NCBI GenBank assembly: GCA_002721785.1
Contig: PBLO01000020.1
Coordinates: 1-64,000 of the forward strand
Direction of reading: 5' to 3'
DNA: 64,000 nucleotides
Origin: Halieaceae bacterium
GTDB lineage: Bacteria; Pseudomonadota; Gammaproteobacteria; Pseudomonadales; Halieaceae
The notes under the pieces were generated by a model. That model had not been told where the DNA came from. It worked only from the letters and a program-made list of their open reading frames with translations, and made no database searches. Below are positions 24,489-33,818 of this stretch, piece after piece. The stretch's first letter is position 1, and the number at the start of each line of letters is the position of its first letter. The position numbers were made by a program, and so were the translations under genes.

Positions 24489-27400
24489 CTAGGCACCCGT
24501 CAATGCTGTGGAGTCAGAGTCCGGATTCTTGCGGTTCAGATAGGCGCCCTTCCAAGCCGATATGTCCTCTGCAATCAGATACAGAGCAGGCACAAGCACC
24601 AGCGTGACCCCTGTGGCAAACAGCACCCCGAACGCAAGCGAAGTCACCATGGGAATCAGGAACTGCGCCTGCACACTGGTTTCAGACATGATCGGCAACA
24701 GCCCCACAAAAGTGGTCAGCGAGGTCAGGATAATCGGGCGGAACCGATCCTCACCTGCTTGCAATAGAGCGTTCAGCACGTCCCGGCCTTCTTCCCGTAG
24801 GCGATTGATCCGATCAATCAGGACCAGGTTGTCATTCACCACCACGCCGGCACAGGCAGTCACGCCCATGATGGAAAACATGCTGACCTGCCAGCCCAGT
24901 AACATGTGCCCGAAAATCGCGCCCATTAAGCCAAAAGGCACCGCCGTCAGAATCAGCACAGGCTGCCAATAGGATCTGAACGCCACCGCCATCAGGGCAT
25001 AGATCACCATCATTGCCAGCGTCATCAGGCGAACGGTGGCCTCGCGGAACTCGATCTCTTCTTGCAACTCCCCGTCTAGATTTACGAATAAATCGGGGTA
25101 TTGCTGCTGCCACTTCGGTAAGTAATCCCGGAAGACAGACTGAACGATGGCACGGGGCGCAGGCCCATTGGCCTCAACATCTGCCTCGACCTCGAGGGTC
25201 CGCAGTCGATCAAGACGCTCCAGCTTTTGATATCCGGCCTCAACTCGATACGTAGCAACCGCCTCAAACGGCACCTCTGCGCCAGATGGCGTGCGGATAT
25301 ACATGTCGTTCAGATTGGCGATGGCGAGGCGCTCGGATTCCGGGTAGCGGACCATCACCTTCACGTCCTCGCGACCCCGCGGAATGCGCTGCGCTTCGGC
25401 GCCATAAAACGCCTGCCGGACCTGTCTGGCGACGTCGGCCAAGCTCACACCCAGCGTCTCTGCCGATGGTTTCAGTTCCAGCACTAATTCATCGCGGGGG
25501 CTATCAAAGCTATCGGATACGTCAAACACCCCGGGATACGAGAGCAACGCCTCACGGACATCTCCCGCCAGCGCCTCAAGCTCTTCCACTTTACGGGAAG
25601 CCAACACCAATCGAATCGGCTTACCGGGGTCGCGGATGGTGTAATCCATTCGGATCTCTTTGGCCTCACTCAAAGCCCCCGAATCTGCCCGCAGTTGCAG
25701 GGCAAAGGCTTCCGTATCCACGCCCTCGGAAACGGTCGCAATCACCACCTCGACATCATTTTCGTTCGCTCGGCCCAGTATGCTGCCAATCGCAGGCTGC
25801 TCTTCATACTCAGGTCGCTGATTCCACTCTGCTTTCAGCGTCTCGGCGGCGTCCACCACGCGCTGCATGACCAGTTCGGACTGCGTGAATGATCCACCCT
25901 CTGGCATGGTGATCTTGGCTTCGACAAAGTCAGAATTAATGCGAGGGAAAAACGCCGACCGCAGCCAGCCGCCACCATACAGCGAAAGGCTCAGGCTTAG
26001 CATGACCAAAAAGAAGCCGGCAACCAGTAAATGGTGTTGGAGCGCCCATTGCAGGAACGGTCGGTACCGCTCCCTTGCAAACGTGACGAGCCAATCCGCG
26101 CATCGATGTCGCAGTGCTTCGAGACGTTGCAAGAACGGCTCGGTCGCCGGCTTCTCTGGACCCAGCGTTGATAAATGTGCCGGCAAAATCCACAGGCATT
26201 CCACCAGCGAGAACATTAGCACCAGCAACACCACTACGGGGATGCCTTTCGCTGCATGAGCCCACTCCCCTGGCATAAACATCATGGGCGCGAAAAACAC
26301 CATCGTGCTGATCACAGCGAATAAAACCGGTTTGAATACCTCTCTGACGCCCCAGAACGCGGCCTCGTTGCCCTCGACACCCCGGGTTTGAACGGTGTGG
26401 ATCGACTCACCGACAATAATCGCGTCATCCACCACGATGCCGAGCACCAGCAGGAACGCGAACAGCGAGATCATATTCAGGCCAACGCCCGTATAGGGCA
26501 GCAAGAAGAAAGCGCCCAAAAACGCTACCGCAATCCCCACAGACACCCATACAGCGACCGCAGGCCGGAGGAACAGTACGAGCATCAGAAAAACGAGCAA
26601 CAGCCCACCGAGGCCATTCTTCAACAGCGTTTCGACCCGGCCTTTGAACGCCACTGCGGCGTCGCGCCAAAAAGACAGGGTCGCACCCTCCGGCAAGTTC
26701 CGGCTCTGGACCGCGACCCACTCGTTAATGACGCGAGAGGACTGCACCACATCTGGATTAGTCGTGACATAGGCATATAAGCCATGACCGGGCATGCCGT
26801 CGAACCGACTCAAAGTGTCGACATCTTCGAAGCCGTCATCGATCGTAGCGACCTCGCCCAAATAAATCTGAGTGCCGTCGCGAGCCGTGAGCAATACGAT
26901 TTGCTCAAAATCTTCTCGGTAGTAAGCCTGGCCGCGTGTCTGGACGCGAATATCGCCATCCTGGCCCTTGATCGCGCCGGCAGGAAGATTCAGCGACGTG
27001 GACTGAATAGCCCGCACGACGTCATCGAAAGAGAGGTTGTGCCGGCGTAAGTCGATCTCGGAGACATTAATGGAGACTTCGTATCGGCGCGGCGACACCA
27101 AATCCACAACAGAGATCCAGGGCTGTCTGGCCAGATCGTCACGTAATGTCTCGCCGAGTTCCTTCAGCTCCCACTCATCCAGGTCACCCGCCAGCTGCAC
27201 AATACCAAGCAGGTGCCGATAGATCAGTTCTGTGACAACAGGCCGCTCTGCGTCAGTCGGGAAAGTGGTGATGGCATCGACCCGCGTCTTGATCTCGTTG
27301 GTTAACCGCTGGGTGGGGTAGCCGGTCAACGCCTCCACCACGATGTGGCCCATGCCCTCAGACGCAGTGGACCGAATTTCCTTAATGCCATCGAGGTCAT

Positions 27401-27626
27401 GAATAGCCTCCTCGATGCGCACGCAGATCTGCTCTTCGACTTCTCTGGGGCTTGCGCCGGGGAACGGCATGGTGATGCTGACCCGGTCAATAACCGGTGT
27501 GGGAAAGAATTGCTTATCAAGGCCGGGGATGTTGTAGAGCCCACCGATCACCAACACCACCATCAGCAGGTTGGCAGCGATCGGATTGGAGATAAACCAG
27601 CCCAGCAGACCCGGCTTATCAGCCAT
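24489..27626 (-). CDS. RND-family efflux transporter, inner-membrane pump
   Basis: A 1045-residue AcrB-like pump. The N-terminal membrane span LGWFISNPIAANLLMVVLVIGG, the periplasmic PFPGASPREVEEQI and the proton-relay TM4 region LVLGIVVDDAIIVGESIH are all visible, with twelve spans in the usual two halves. It exports small molecules through an outer-membrane channel, but no outer-membrane factor is encoded beside it. It overlaps the adaptor gene by eight bases and is second in that operon. The substrate is not predictable; it could be drugs or hydrophobic intermediates. Confidence 0.93.
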   Translation of the reverse strand: MADKPGLLGWFISNPIAANLLMVVLVIGGLYNIPGLDKQFFPTPVIDRVSITMPFPGASPREVEEQICVRIEEAIHDLDGIKEIRSTASEGMGHIVVEALTGYPTQRLTNEIKTRVDAITTFPTDAERPVVTELIYRHLLGIVQLAGDLDEWELKELGETLRDDLARQPWISVVDLVSPRRYEVSINVSEIDLRRHNLSFDDVVRAIQSTSLNLPAGAIKGQDGDIRVQTRGQAYYREDFEQIVLLTARDGTQIYLGEVATIDDGFEDVDTLSRFDGMPGHGLYAYVTTNPDVVQSSRVINEWVAVQSRNLPEGATLSFWRDAAVAFKGRVETLLKNGLGGLLLVFLMLVLFLRPAVAVWVSVGIAVAFLGAFFLLPYTGVGLNMISLFAFLLVLGIVVDDAIIVGESIHTVQTRGVEGNEAAFWGVREVFKPVLFAVISTMVFFAPMMFMPGEWAHAAKGIPVVVLLVLMFSLVECLWILPAHLSTLGPEKPATEPFLQRLEALRHRCADWLVTFARERYRPFLQWALQHHLLVAGFFLVMLSLSLSLYGGGWLRSAFFPRINSDFVEAKITMPEGGSFTQSELVMQRVVDAAETLKAEWNQRPEYEEQPAIGSILGRANENDVEVVIATVSEGVDTEAFALQLRADSGALSEAKEIRMDYTIRDPGKPIRLVLASRKVEELEALAGDVREALLSYPGVFDVSDSFDSPRDELVLELKPSAETLGVSLADVARQVRQAFYGAEAQRIPRGREDVKVMVRYPESERLAIANLNDMYIRTPSGAEVPFEAVATYRVEAGYQKLERLDRLRTLEVEADVEANGPAPRAIVQSVFRDYLPKWQQQYPDLFVNLDGELQEEIEFREATVRLMTLAMMVIYALMAVAFRSYWQPVLILTAVPFGLMGAIFGHMLLGWQVSMFSIMGVTACAGVVVNDNLVLIDRINRLREEGRDVLNALLQAGEDRFRPIILTSLTTFVGLLPIMSETSVQAQFLIPMVTSLAFGVLFATGVTLVLVPALYLIAEDISAWKGAYLNRKNPDSDSTALTGA

Positions 27627-28812
27627 TACTGTCTCTCACGCCTGCGACCTCGATGGCGGCGCCAGCGGCCAAAAGGCTACTCTGCTCAGCAACCACGCTC
27701 TGGCCCGCCGCAATGCCGCGAACCCATACCCGATCGCGCTCACGCCGCAACAGTTCTACCGTCAAACGCTCAAGGCGACTGTTTTCGTTGACCAACAGCA
27801 CCGTGTTATCGCCCCGTAGCGCTGTGGCAGGCAATTCAACGGACTGCTGGATCGGCTTGCCAGCGATACTGGCTTCAACAAACAAGCCAGGTGTAAGTGG
27901 GGGTCGCTTGGAATCACTTTCACCGAAGGGGTTATTCACTTCCGCGATGGCGAAGGTTACGCGACTGTCGCGGTCGATACTCGCTTCAACCCGCGATATC
28001 TGTCCCTGCCACTGCCAGCGCTCGCCACCGAAACGGGCCCTCAAAGTCACGCTCGGATAAGTCGTTGCTGCCGTCTCGAATAAGGGCAGCTCCAAAAGCG
28101 CCAACTGCGAGTCACTGATAGGCAGATGCACCTCGACCCGATCAGTCGCGTACACCTGTGCCAACACGGTGCCCGGCGCCACAAACTGACCGATATCAAC
28201 TGATTTGCTCTCCAGCCGCCCATCAAAAGGCGCTCGCACCGTGGTGCGCTCTAGCGCCAACTTGGCTGCCGCTACGTCAGCTTTGGCTGCCGCCAACGAT
28301 GCCTCTGCTGCACGGAGCTGAGGCTTTCGCAGGAACAGATCATTGGCCTCGTTGGTACCGAGATCGCGCCACTCGCGCTGAGCTTGCAGGTTGCGGCCCC
28401 GTTCCTCTGCCACGCGCTGCGCCGCGGCGGCTTCCTGAGCGACCGCTCTGGCGATAGCAAATTCGTAATCTGCTTTCTCCAGCTCCAGAAGGATGTCCCC
28501 CGCTTTGAAAAAGCGCCCGTCGAGAAATAACTCACTGACCGCTTCGACCTTACCGCTGACCTGCGCCACGAGCCCCACCCGCCGGACGGGCTCGACCGTG
28601 CCTTGAGTGCGAACTGTAATGCTATGGTCCGAGGGCAGCGCGGTGATGACGTCGACCAAAGGCCGACGTGGCTCGGGAAATTGCGTCGGTTGAGTGGCAG
28701 GCTTCCCCACAAAAACGACAAAACAAAACGCCAAGCCCGCAACCGTAAACGCCGCCGAGCCGAACAATCGGCGGCGGGTAAAACGACTGCTTTTCTGACT
28801 CATGTCGGTCAC
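27619..28812 (-). CDS. RND efflux periplasmic adaptor (membrane fusion protein)
   Basis: A 397-residue HlyD/AcrA-like adaptor. An N-terminal anchor (LFGSAAFTVAGLAFCFVVFVG) is followed by a lipoyl-like half-domain (TVEPVRRVGLVAQVSGKVEAV), a long Ala-rich alpha-hairpin (about residues 115-190) and the second half-domain VRAPFDGRLESKSVDIGQFV, then the beta-barrel. It links the pump at 24489 to an outer-membrane channel. The start is GTG 28812, with ATG 28803 as an alternative. It is first in the two-gene operon, and the upstream 236 bases hold no other gene I can support. Confidence 0.9.
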   Translation of the reverse strand: MTDMSQKSSRFTRRRLFGSAAFTVAGLAFCFVVFVGKPATQPTQFPEPRRPLVDVITALPSDHSITVRTQGTVEPVRRVGLVAQVSGKVEAVSELFLDGRFFKAGDILLELEKADYEFAIARAVAQEAAAAQRVAEERGRNLQAQREWRDLGTNEANDLFLRKPQLRAAEASLAAAKADVAAAKLALERTTVRAPFDGRLESKSVDIGQFVAPGTVLAQVYATDRVEVHLPISDSQLALLELPLFETAATTYPSVTLRARFGGERWQWQGQISRVEASIDRDSRVTFAIAEVNNPFGESDSKRPPLTPGLFVEASIAGKPIQQSVELPATALRGDNTVLLVNENSRLERLTVELLRRERDRVWVRGIAAGQSVVAEQSSLLAAGAAIEVAGVRDSNG

Positions 28813-29048
28813 GACAGCTCGCTTCGCTCCGTTTCAAATATTAATGGGGTGTTCATGAGCGCATTCAAGGCTCGTCGCGCCTCAATCTGCTACTCCAACA
28901 ACCCCGATCCCAACCCCGCAACGCGAGAAGCGTTTTTGCACAAAATCTGCGCGATCGCTGGTGAGGGCCGGAGTTTAACGCTTTACGCGTTTGGGGGGTA
29001 TTCGGGCCAATGTGCAAAGCTACCAAAAGGCGTTTGCAAAGACTTTGT

Positions 29049-30083
29049 TCATTCTTTCTGCACGGCATCCACAATTCGCACGATGGCTGCTGCGATGACA
29101 TCGGGCACCTCCTCCTGCAAGAAGTGCCCCGCCTCGGTCTCGGTCACCGGTGCCGCTGGAAACATTCTCTGCATGACGGGCAAGCCTCTGGCCAGAATAG
29201 GGTCGTTCAGCCCCCAAACCAGCTCTGCCGGAATATCTAGTCCCTCAACGTAGCGCTCAATGTCCCGCAGCGCAGACGAACTGACATGGTCAGGCCCGTC
29301 TGCGACCATTCGCATCAGCGCCAGCGTCGCCTTGCCATTGCCACTGTCTTCGAGGGGACGACGATAAAGGTCCATGACCTCCGGCGGCATTGTCGTGGGA
29401 TCACCCTGCACACCGGCCAAACGCTTGAAAAAAAATGAAGACATTGCCTCCACTACAAACTCTCCAACCAGCGGCGTCTTAACCAACGCGTGCGCACGAC
29501 TGAGCTCCATCGCTTCGCGGGGCGCTCTAAATCCGGTATTCATCACAATGGCGCCCTTTAATATCCTCGGTGACAGAGAAAGGGCGCCCATACCCACTGG
29601 CCCTCCCCAATCCTGACCGACATACACAGCTTCAGTGAGGTTGAGGGTCGTCAGCGCACGATTCATCCAGCGCATATGGTTGGCTAGGGTGTGTTCGCTT
29701 GCAGGAATCTTAGTGGAGTAGCCAAGACCCACCATGGTCGGCATGATGACTCTGACGCGATCCAAAGGTAGCAATGCGGCGACCTTGCGATAGAGCAAGC
29801 CCGTAGTCGGATTGCCGTGCTGAAGATAGACCGGGTACCCCTGCCCCACCTCCAGCACATGAATTTTGATCCCTGGCTCGACTTCGATGAAATAACTCTT
29901 GTAAGCATCACTGATGACCGCGTTCGCATAATCAGGCATTGTGAACGCCTCAAAATCGCCCACCTCGAGTACAACGACTCCCTCGCCATCAGGCGTAATG
30001 CGTTGGCCATCATCAAGCAAAAGCATAGAAGCTATCAGTAAGAGTGTGGCAATGACGGCCACTGTCGTTGAGAGGACTTTCAT
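29049..30083 (-). CDS. Exported alpha/beta hydrolase (haloalkane dehalogenase-like)
   Basis: A 344-residue alpha/beta-hydrolase with an N-terminal hydrophobic segment (VLSTTVAVIATLLLIASMLLL) that is a signal peptide or anchor. The oxyanion region is QHGNPTTGLLYRK, the nucleophile elbow is GQDWGG with Asp in place of Ser, and the catalytic His is in AGHFLQEEVPD. Asp nucleophiles with this HGNP...GQDWGG pattern are shared by haloalkane dehalogenases and epoxide hydrolases. A membrane or periplasmic location is unusual for dehalogenases. It stands alone, and its physiological substrate is unknown. Confidence 0.82.
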   Translation of the reverse strand: MKVLSTTVAVIATLLLIASMLLLDDGQRITPDGEGVVVLEVGDFEAFTMPDYANAVISDAYKSYFIEVEPGIKIHVLEVGQGYPVYLQHGNPTTGLLYRKVAALLPLDRVRVIMPTMVGLGYSTKIPASEHTLANHMRWMNRALTTLNLTEAVYVGQDWGGPVGMGALSLSPRILKGAIVMNTGFRAPREAMELSRAHALVKTPLVGEFVVEAMSSFFFKRLAGVQGDPTTMPPEVMDLYRRPLEDSGNGKATLALMRMVADGPDHVSSSALRDIERYVEGLDIPAELVWGLNDPILARGLPVMQRMFPAAPVTETEAGHFLQEEVPDVIAAAIVRIVDAVQKE

Positions 30084-30245
30084 TGGTAACTCACCTCATC
30101 CGGCCAATAAATTGGCACTGTTTATGCCATATTATGGCGGGGGGCGGAAAATTGCCAGTGCCACCTCGTTTTTTTAGAGGGTAGATTCTAAATTTGAGCG
30201 CCACACTCTGCCCCGTTGTACGAAATTTGAACGAGGAGAAACATC

Positions 30246-30728
30246 ATGGCAGAAGCCAAAAGCAAAGCAGCACCGAAGGCTGCGGCGAAAAAGGCCGCGG
30301 TAAAGAAAGCACCGGCGAAAGCCAAAAAAGCACCGGCAAAAAAGAAGCCGGCAGCGAAAACCAAGGCCAAGGCTAGCACCAAAGCCAAGACCAGAGCGCG
30401 GCCAAAGGCGGTCGATACGGGTCGCAATGCCCTGCTCGCCGGCCTAGGTGTTTACGGCAAGGCCTACGATCAGGTTCTAGAGCAGTTCTCGAGCCTGCAA
30501 GAGCAGGTCGATGAGGCGCAGAGCCGCCTGACCGAGCGCCGCAAGCAGGCCGAGGATCTCTACAAGTCATTGATTAAGCGCGGTACTGCGGTTGAGAAGG
30601 ACGCACTGAAGGCGCTGGCTGATCTGGAACTTGATTCACTGGCCGATCGGTCAAAGCTAGAAGCACAGATGAAGAAGGCGAAGTCGCGCTTCGACGATCT
30701 GAAGTCCAAGTTTGGCAAAGCTGCCTAA
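30246..30728 (+). CDS. Phasin-family protein with N-terminal histone-H1-like tail
   Basis: A 160-residue protein in two parts. Residues 1-58 are almost only Lys, Ala and Pro in AAKKA/AKKKPA repeats, like histone H1 tails. Residues 60-160 match the PHA granule-associated phasin pattern, starting GRNALLAGLGVYGKAYDQVLEQF, followed by heptad-like coiled coil. Pseudomonas PhaF has the same two parts in the opposite order. The protein probably coats polyhydroxyalkanoate granules and ties them to DNA. ATG 30246 has GAGGAG upstream, a strong terminator follows, and a PhaD-like regulator is next. Confidence 0.8.
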   Translation: MAEAKSKAAPKAAAKKAAVKKAPAKAKKAPAKKKPAAKTKAKASTKAKTRARPKAVDTGRNALLAGLGVYGKAYDQVLEQFSSLQEQVDEAQSRLTERRKQAEDLYKSLIKRGTAVEKDALKALADLELDSLADRSKLEAQMKKAKSRFDDLKSKFGKAA

Positions 30729-30757
30729 ACCCACCTGTCAAAGTCCGTTTTTTTTCG

Positions 30758-30781
30758 GGGGAGCGTTGCTCCCCTTTTTTA
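30758..30781 (+). terminator. Rho-independent terminator of the phasin gene
   Basis: GGGGAGC-GTT-GCTCCCC followed by seven T lies about 30 bases after the phasin stop codon. Confidence 0.9.
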
Positions 30782-30954
30782 TGGCTGGGCGACACCGCTA
30801 TGAGCCGAAATTCGGGCGGAGGAAAACCCACTCTCAGGAATGAAGAGATAAAGAAGGATCTGGCTGACGCCGCTTCGCAAGAGTCTCCGCAGGGCCCACT
30901 AAGAAGCGCCAGAGCCCCCGTCACACCGCGCCTTGGCACGGTACACTGAGCACT

Positions 30955-31617
30955 ATGAAAACCTCTGAGCGCATTCTGGTTACCGCAGCCCGGCTATTCA
31001 ATGAACAGGGTGAGCGCAATGTGACCGCCAGCGATATCGCACTAGAGCTCGATATGAGCCCCGGCAACCTGTACTACCATTTCAAAGGCAAAGACGCGAT
31101 TCTCGGCACGCTATTTCATGACTGCTATCGGGAACTGGCTGGCATCCTTGCAACCCCCATACTGGAGTCGTCTTTCCTCGAGGACGAGAAGCCGCTCGAG
31201 CGCTGCTGGCTCTTCCTCACCGTTTTGCTGGAGGCCATGTACGAGGCTCGATTCCTGTATTTCAATCAAAGTGACTTGATGCAGCGATACCCTGATGTTG
31301 ATCGCGGCATGCGGAGATTGATGTCATTGAAAAGGCAGGCAGCGGGCCAACTCGCCACTGTTTTGCTCGCACCTATCGACATCACCGCACACCCACAGCG
31401 CTTGCATCACGTGTCGGACAGCATGGCACTCACACTGATGTATTGGCTAAATTTTGAGCAGTTGTCGGCAACCACTGCCTTACAACAACAAACCGTACAT
31501 GGAGCGGTTTTGCAAGTTTTATCGCATTGCGCACCTTATTTGGGCGACGCACAGGCCAATTTCTACGCAGAATGTGAACTAATCAACGCTCGACTACTCG
31601 ACGATCGCGACGCATGA
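30955..31617 (+). CDS. phaD: PhaD-like TetR-family regulator
   Basis: A 220-residue TetR protein. The helix-turn-helix MKTSERILVTAARLFNEQGE and DMSPGNLYYHFKGKDAILG resemble Pseudomonas PhaD closely, including the NLYYHF stretch and the C-terminal ERCWLFLTVLLEAMYEARFLYF. PhaD controls phasin and PHA genes in response to a PHA-related ligand. Its position just after the phasin gene supports that link. No PHA synthase is in the window. The name is given by similarity and neighbourhood only; other TetR regulators of lipid metabolism share the general fold. Confidence 0.72.
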   Translation: MKTSERILVTAARLFNEQGERNVTASDIALELDMSPGNLYYHFKGKDAILGTLFHDCYRELAGILATPILESSFLEDEKPLERCWLFLTVLLEAMYEARFLYFNQSDLMQRYPDVDRGMRRLMSLKRQAAGQLATVLLAPIDITAHPQRLHHVSDSMALTLMYWLNFEQLSATTALQQQTVHGAVLQVLSHCAPYLGDAQANFYAECELINARLLDDRDA

Positions 31618-31711
31618 GGTACTATTCTGGTGTTGCGAGTGGCTGGCTGCGCCGCATCAAATGCGAAAAAGTGACAAACAAGTCTGAACCCGAGAAGAAT
31701 GGAGCTTAACC

Positions 31712-32194
31712 ATGACTATCGCCGTAGGAGATTGCATCCCGAACTGTACTTTATCCGTAATGGGTAGCGAGGGGCCCGCGCCAGTTTCGACTGCTGAACT
31801 TTTCAACAATAACAAGATTCTGATGTTCGCCGTCCCGGGCGCCTTCACTCCCGGTTGCTCAATGACCCACCTGCCGGGTTACGTCGCCAATGCAGACAAA
31901 ATTAAAGAGATGGGCGTCGACGGAATAATCTGTCTGTCGGTAAACGATGCATTCGTAATGCATGCCTGGGGAGAAGCGCAAAACTCTAATGATTCAATCG
32001 TCATGTTGGCCGATGGCAATGGAGAATTTACGCAAGCCCTTGGTCTGGAGATGGACGCTACTGGATTCGGGATGGCCATGCGGAGTCAGCGGTACGCCCT
32101 GATTGCGGAGGACGGCAACATCACACACCTTAACGTCGAGGAGGGTCCTGGTGTTGATGTCAGCTCAGCAGAGACCATGATGACACTACTTTGA
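31712..32194 (+). CDS. Peroxiredoxin (Prx5/AhpE-like)
   Basis: A 160-residue thiol peroxidase. The peroxidatic Cys49 sits in PGAFTPGCSMTHLPGY, the signature of the Prx5 subfamily, and the later block ATGFGMAMRSQRYALI is also typical. It reduces H2O2 and organic peroxides, using glutathione/glutaredoxin or thioredoxin for recovery. ATG 31712 is preceded by TGGAGC. It is transcribed alone after phaD. The downstream 188 bases hold only a GC-rich hairpin without a T-run and a nine-G run. Confidence 0.93.
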   Translation: MTIAVGDCIPNCTLSVMGSEGPAPVSTAELFNNNKILMFAVPGAFTPGCSMTHLPGYVANADKIKEMGVDGIICLSVNDAFVMHAWGEAQNSNDSIVMLADGNGEFTQALGLEMDATGFGMAMRSQRYALIAEDGNITHLNVEEGPGVDVSSAETMMTLL

Positions 32195-32382
32195 CCACAG
32201 CACCACTGTGCGCCCCACATCATTGGGGCGCGCAGCTTCTCTGCTACGTACAATTCACGAAAGGCATTATTCGTCGGCAATGAGTCGGGGCCCCAGAATG
32301 ACGGGGTTCTCGGGGGGGGGCGGCTAAAGACATCTTCGCATGATTAGGTTGGCGTTCAATCAAGTTCACTCTCGATAAAACG

Positions 32383-33774
32383 CTAGATCAGTAATAGCCA
32401 GGCCACGCTGGCAATCACCCCCGCTCCGATCAGATTCAACACAAATCCCTCTCGCACCATGCGCTGTATGGGCAACTCGCCACTGCCAAAAGCCACGGCG
32501 TTCGGCGCCGTCGCCACCGGTAGCATAAAGGCGCAACTTGCACTGAGCGCGGCCGGGACCATGAGCCACAGTGGATCCATGTCAGAAGCCACTGCAACCG
32601 CCACCAAAAGGGGCATCAGCAACGCCGTGGTCGCGGTGTTAGAGGTCGCTTCGGTGAGGAATGTCACGCAGAGCGCCAGCAGCAACATCATGACAAAGAC
32701 AGGCAGCGCGGTGACCAATGTCATGGCATCTCCCACCTGTGCACTCAAACCCGAAGCAATAAAAGCGCGCGCCAGACAGATCCCGCCACTAAATAAAAGT
32801 AAGACACCCCATGGGATCTGACTCGCCTGCTGCCAGGTAATCAACGCGTCGCCCCCGCTATCCCGTGCAATAAACAGCGCGATGACCGCCAGCAAGGCCA
32901 CTGAAGCATCATTGGCAGAGGGAAAACCCAACCACTGCTGCCAACCGCCAAAGGGCTCTGCGCGAGTAATCCATGCCAACGCCGTCAACCCAAATATCAA
33001 GAGCACACGCCGCTCTGCACTGCGCCAAGGGCCGACAGCGGGGAGCGTCACATCCAGCTCACGGGGAACCCCCCGGGTGACCCACAACCAAGCGAGCGGA
33101 AGCAGGATGCCGACAACCGGCAAACCCCACGTCATCCACTGACTAAAACTGATCACTTGCCCTGTATTTTCCTCAAGCACCTGCACAAGGATCAAATTAG
33201 GGGGCGTCCCGATCGGTGTACCCAAACCACCGATGCTGCAAGACCATGCCAACCCGAGCAGTAAGGGGGGTGCGAGCACGGAACGGTCTGAACAAGAGGC
33301 CAGAACTGCTAACGCCACGGGCATGAGCATCAACACCGATGCGGTATTGGAAATCCACATGCTGAGCATCGCCCCCGCCAGCATAAAGCCGAGCACCAAT
33401 TGCCTGGGGCGCTGCCCGCCGACAACGTTGACGACCGTCAAGGCAATCCTGTGGTGGGCGCCAGTGCTTTCCATGCCCCGGGATAACAAAAACCCACCCA
33501 TCAACAGAATAATCAGCGGCGACCCAACGGATGCGCCGACCTGCTGAGCCGTCAAAACACCGGTTAACGGGAATACCGCCATCGGCAACAGAGACGTCAC
33601 TGGGATAGGGATGGGCTCGAAAATCCACCACATCATGCACAGCCACGCTACGAGCGCGGTCACCACGATCGGTTGGCTTTGCCCAGCGGCGGACAGCACC
33701 CATACCAGACACAGACCCGAGAGCAATCCGGGCCAAATGGTCTTTCTGGGGTCAAGGTAGGTCGTCAACGTCAT
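32383..33774 (-). CDS. DASS/SLC13-family sodium:carboxylate symporter
   Basis: A 463-residue membrane protein with about twelve hydrophobic segments. The two SNT-type substrate motifs are seen as SNTASVLMLMP and TSNTATTALLMPLLVAV, one in each inverted half. Members import di- and tricarboxylates, or sulfate, with sodium. The ORF track starts at 33825, overlapping moaA on the other strand. I prefer ATG 33774 (MTLTTYLDPRKTIWPG) with GGAGAG upstream. It is divergent from moaA. Succinate, malate or a related acid is the likely cargo, but selectivity cannot be read. Confidence 0.88.
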   Translation of the reverse strand: MTLTTYLDPRKTIWPGLLSGLCLVWVLSAAGQSQPIVVTALVAWLCMMWWIFEPIPIPVTSLLPMAVFPLTGVLTAQQVGASVGSPLIILLMGGFLLSRGMESTGAHHRIALTVVNVVGGQRPRQLVLGFMLAGAMLSMWISNTASVLMLMPVALAVLASCSDRSVLAPPLLLGLAWSCSIGGLGTPIGTPPNLILVQVLEENTGQVISFSQWMTWGLPVVGILLPLAWLWVTRGVPRELDVTLPAVGPWRSAERRVLLIFGLTALAWITRAEPFGGWQQWLGFPSANDASVALLAVIALFIARDSGGDALITWQQASQIPWGVLLLFSGGICLARAFIASGLSAQVGDAMTLVTALPVFVMMLLLALCVTFLTEATSNTATTALLMPLLVAVAVASDMDPLWLMVPAALSASCAFMLPVATAPNAVAFGSGELPIQRMVREGFVLNLIGAGVIASVAWLLLI

Positions 33775-33818
33775 CTGCTGTATGCTCTCCAACCCTCGCC
33801 CTTGTGTAAACTCCCCGA

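Noticed and set aside
28603-29253. 216-residue plus-strand ORF
   Set aside because: It lies antisense to the adaptor and hydrolase genes, has no family features and no ribosome site.
32210-32231. GCGCCCCA...TGGGGCGC hairpin after the peroxiredoxin gene
   Set aside because: A stable stem, but no T-run follows, so it cannot be called a rho-independent terminator.
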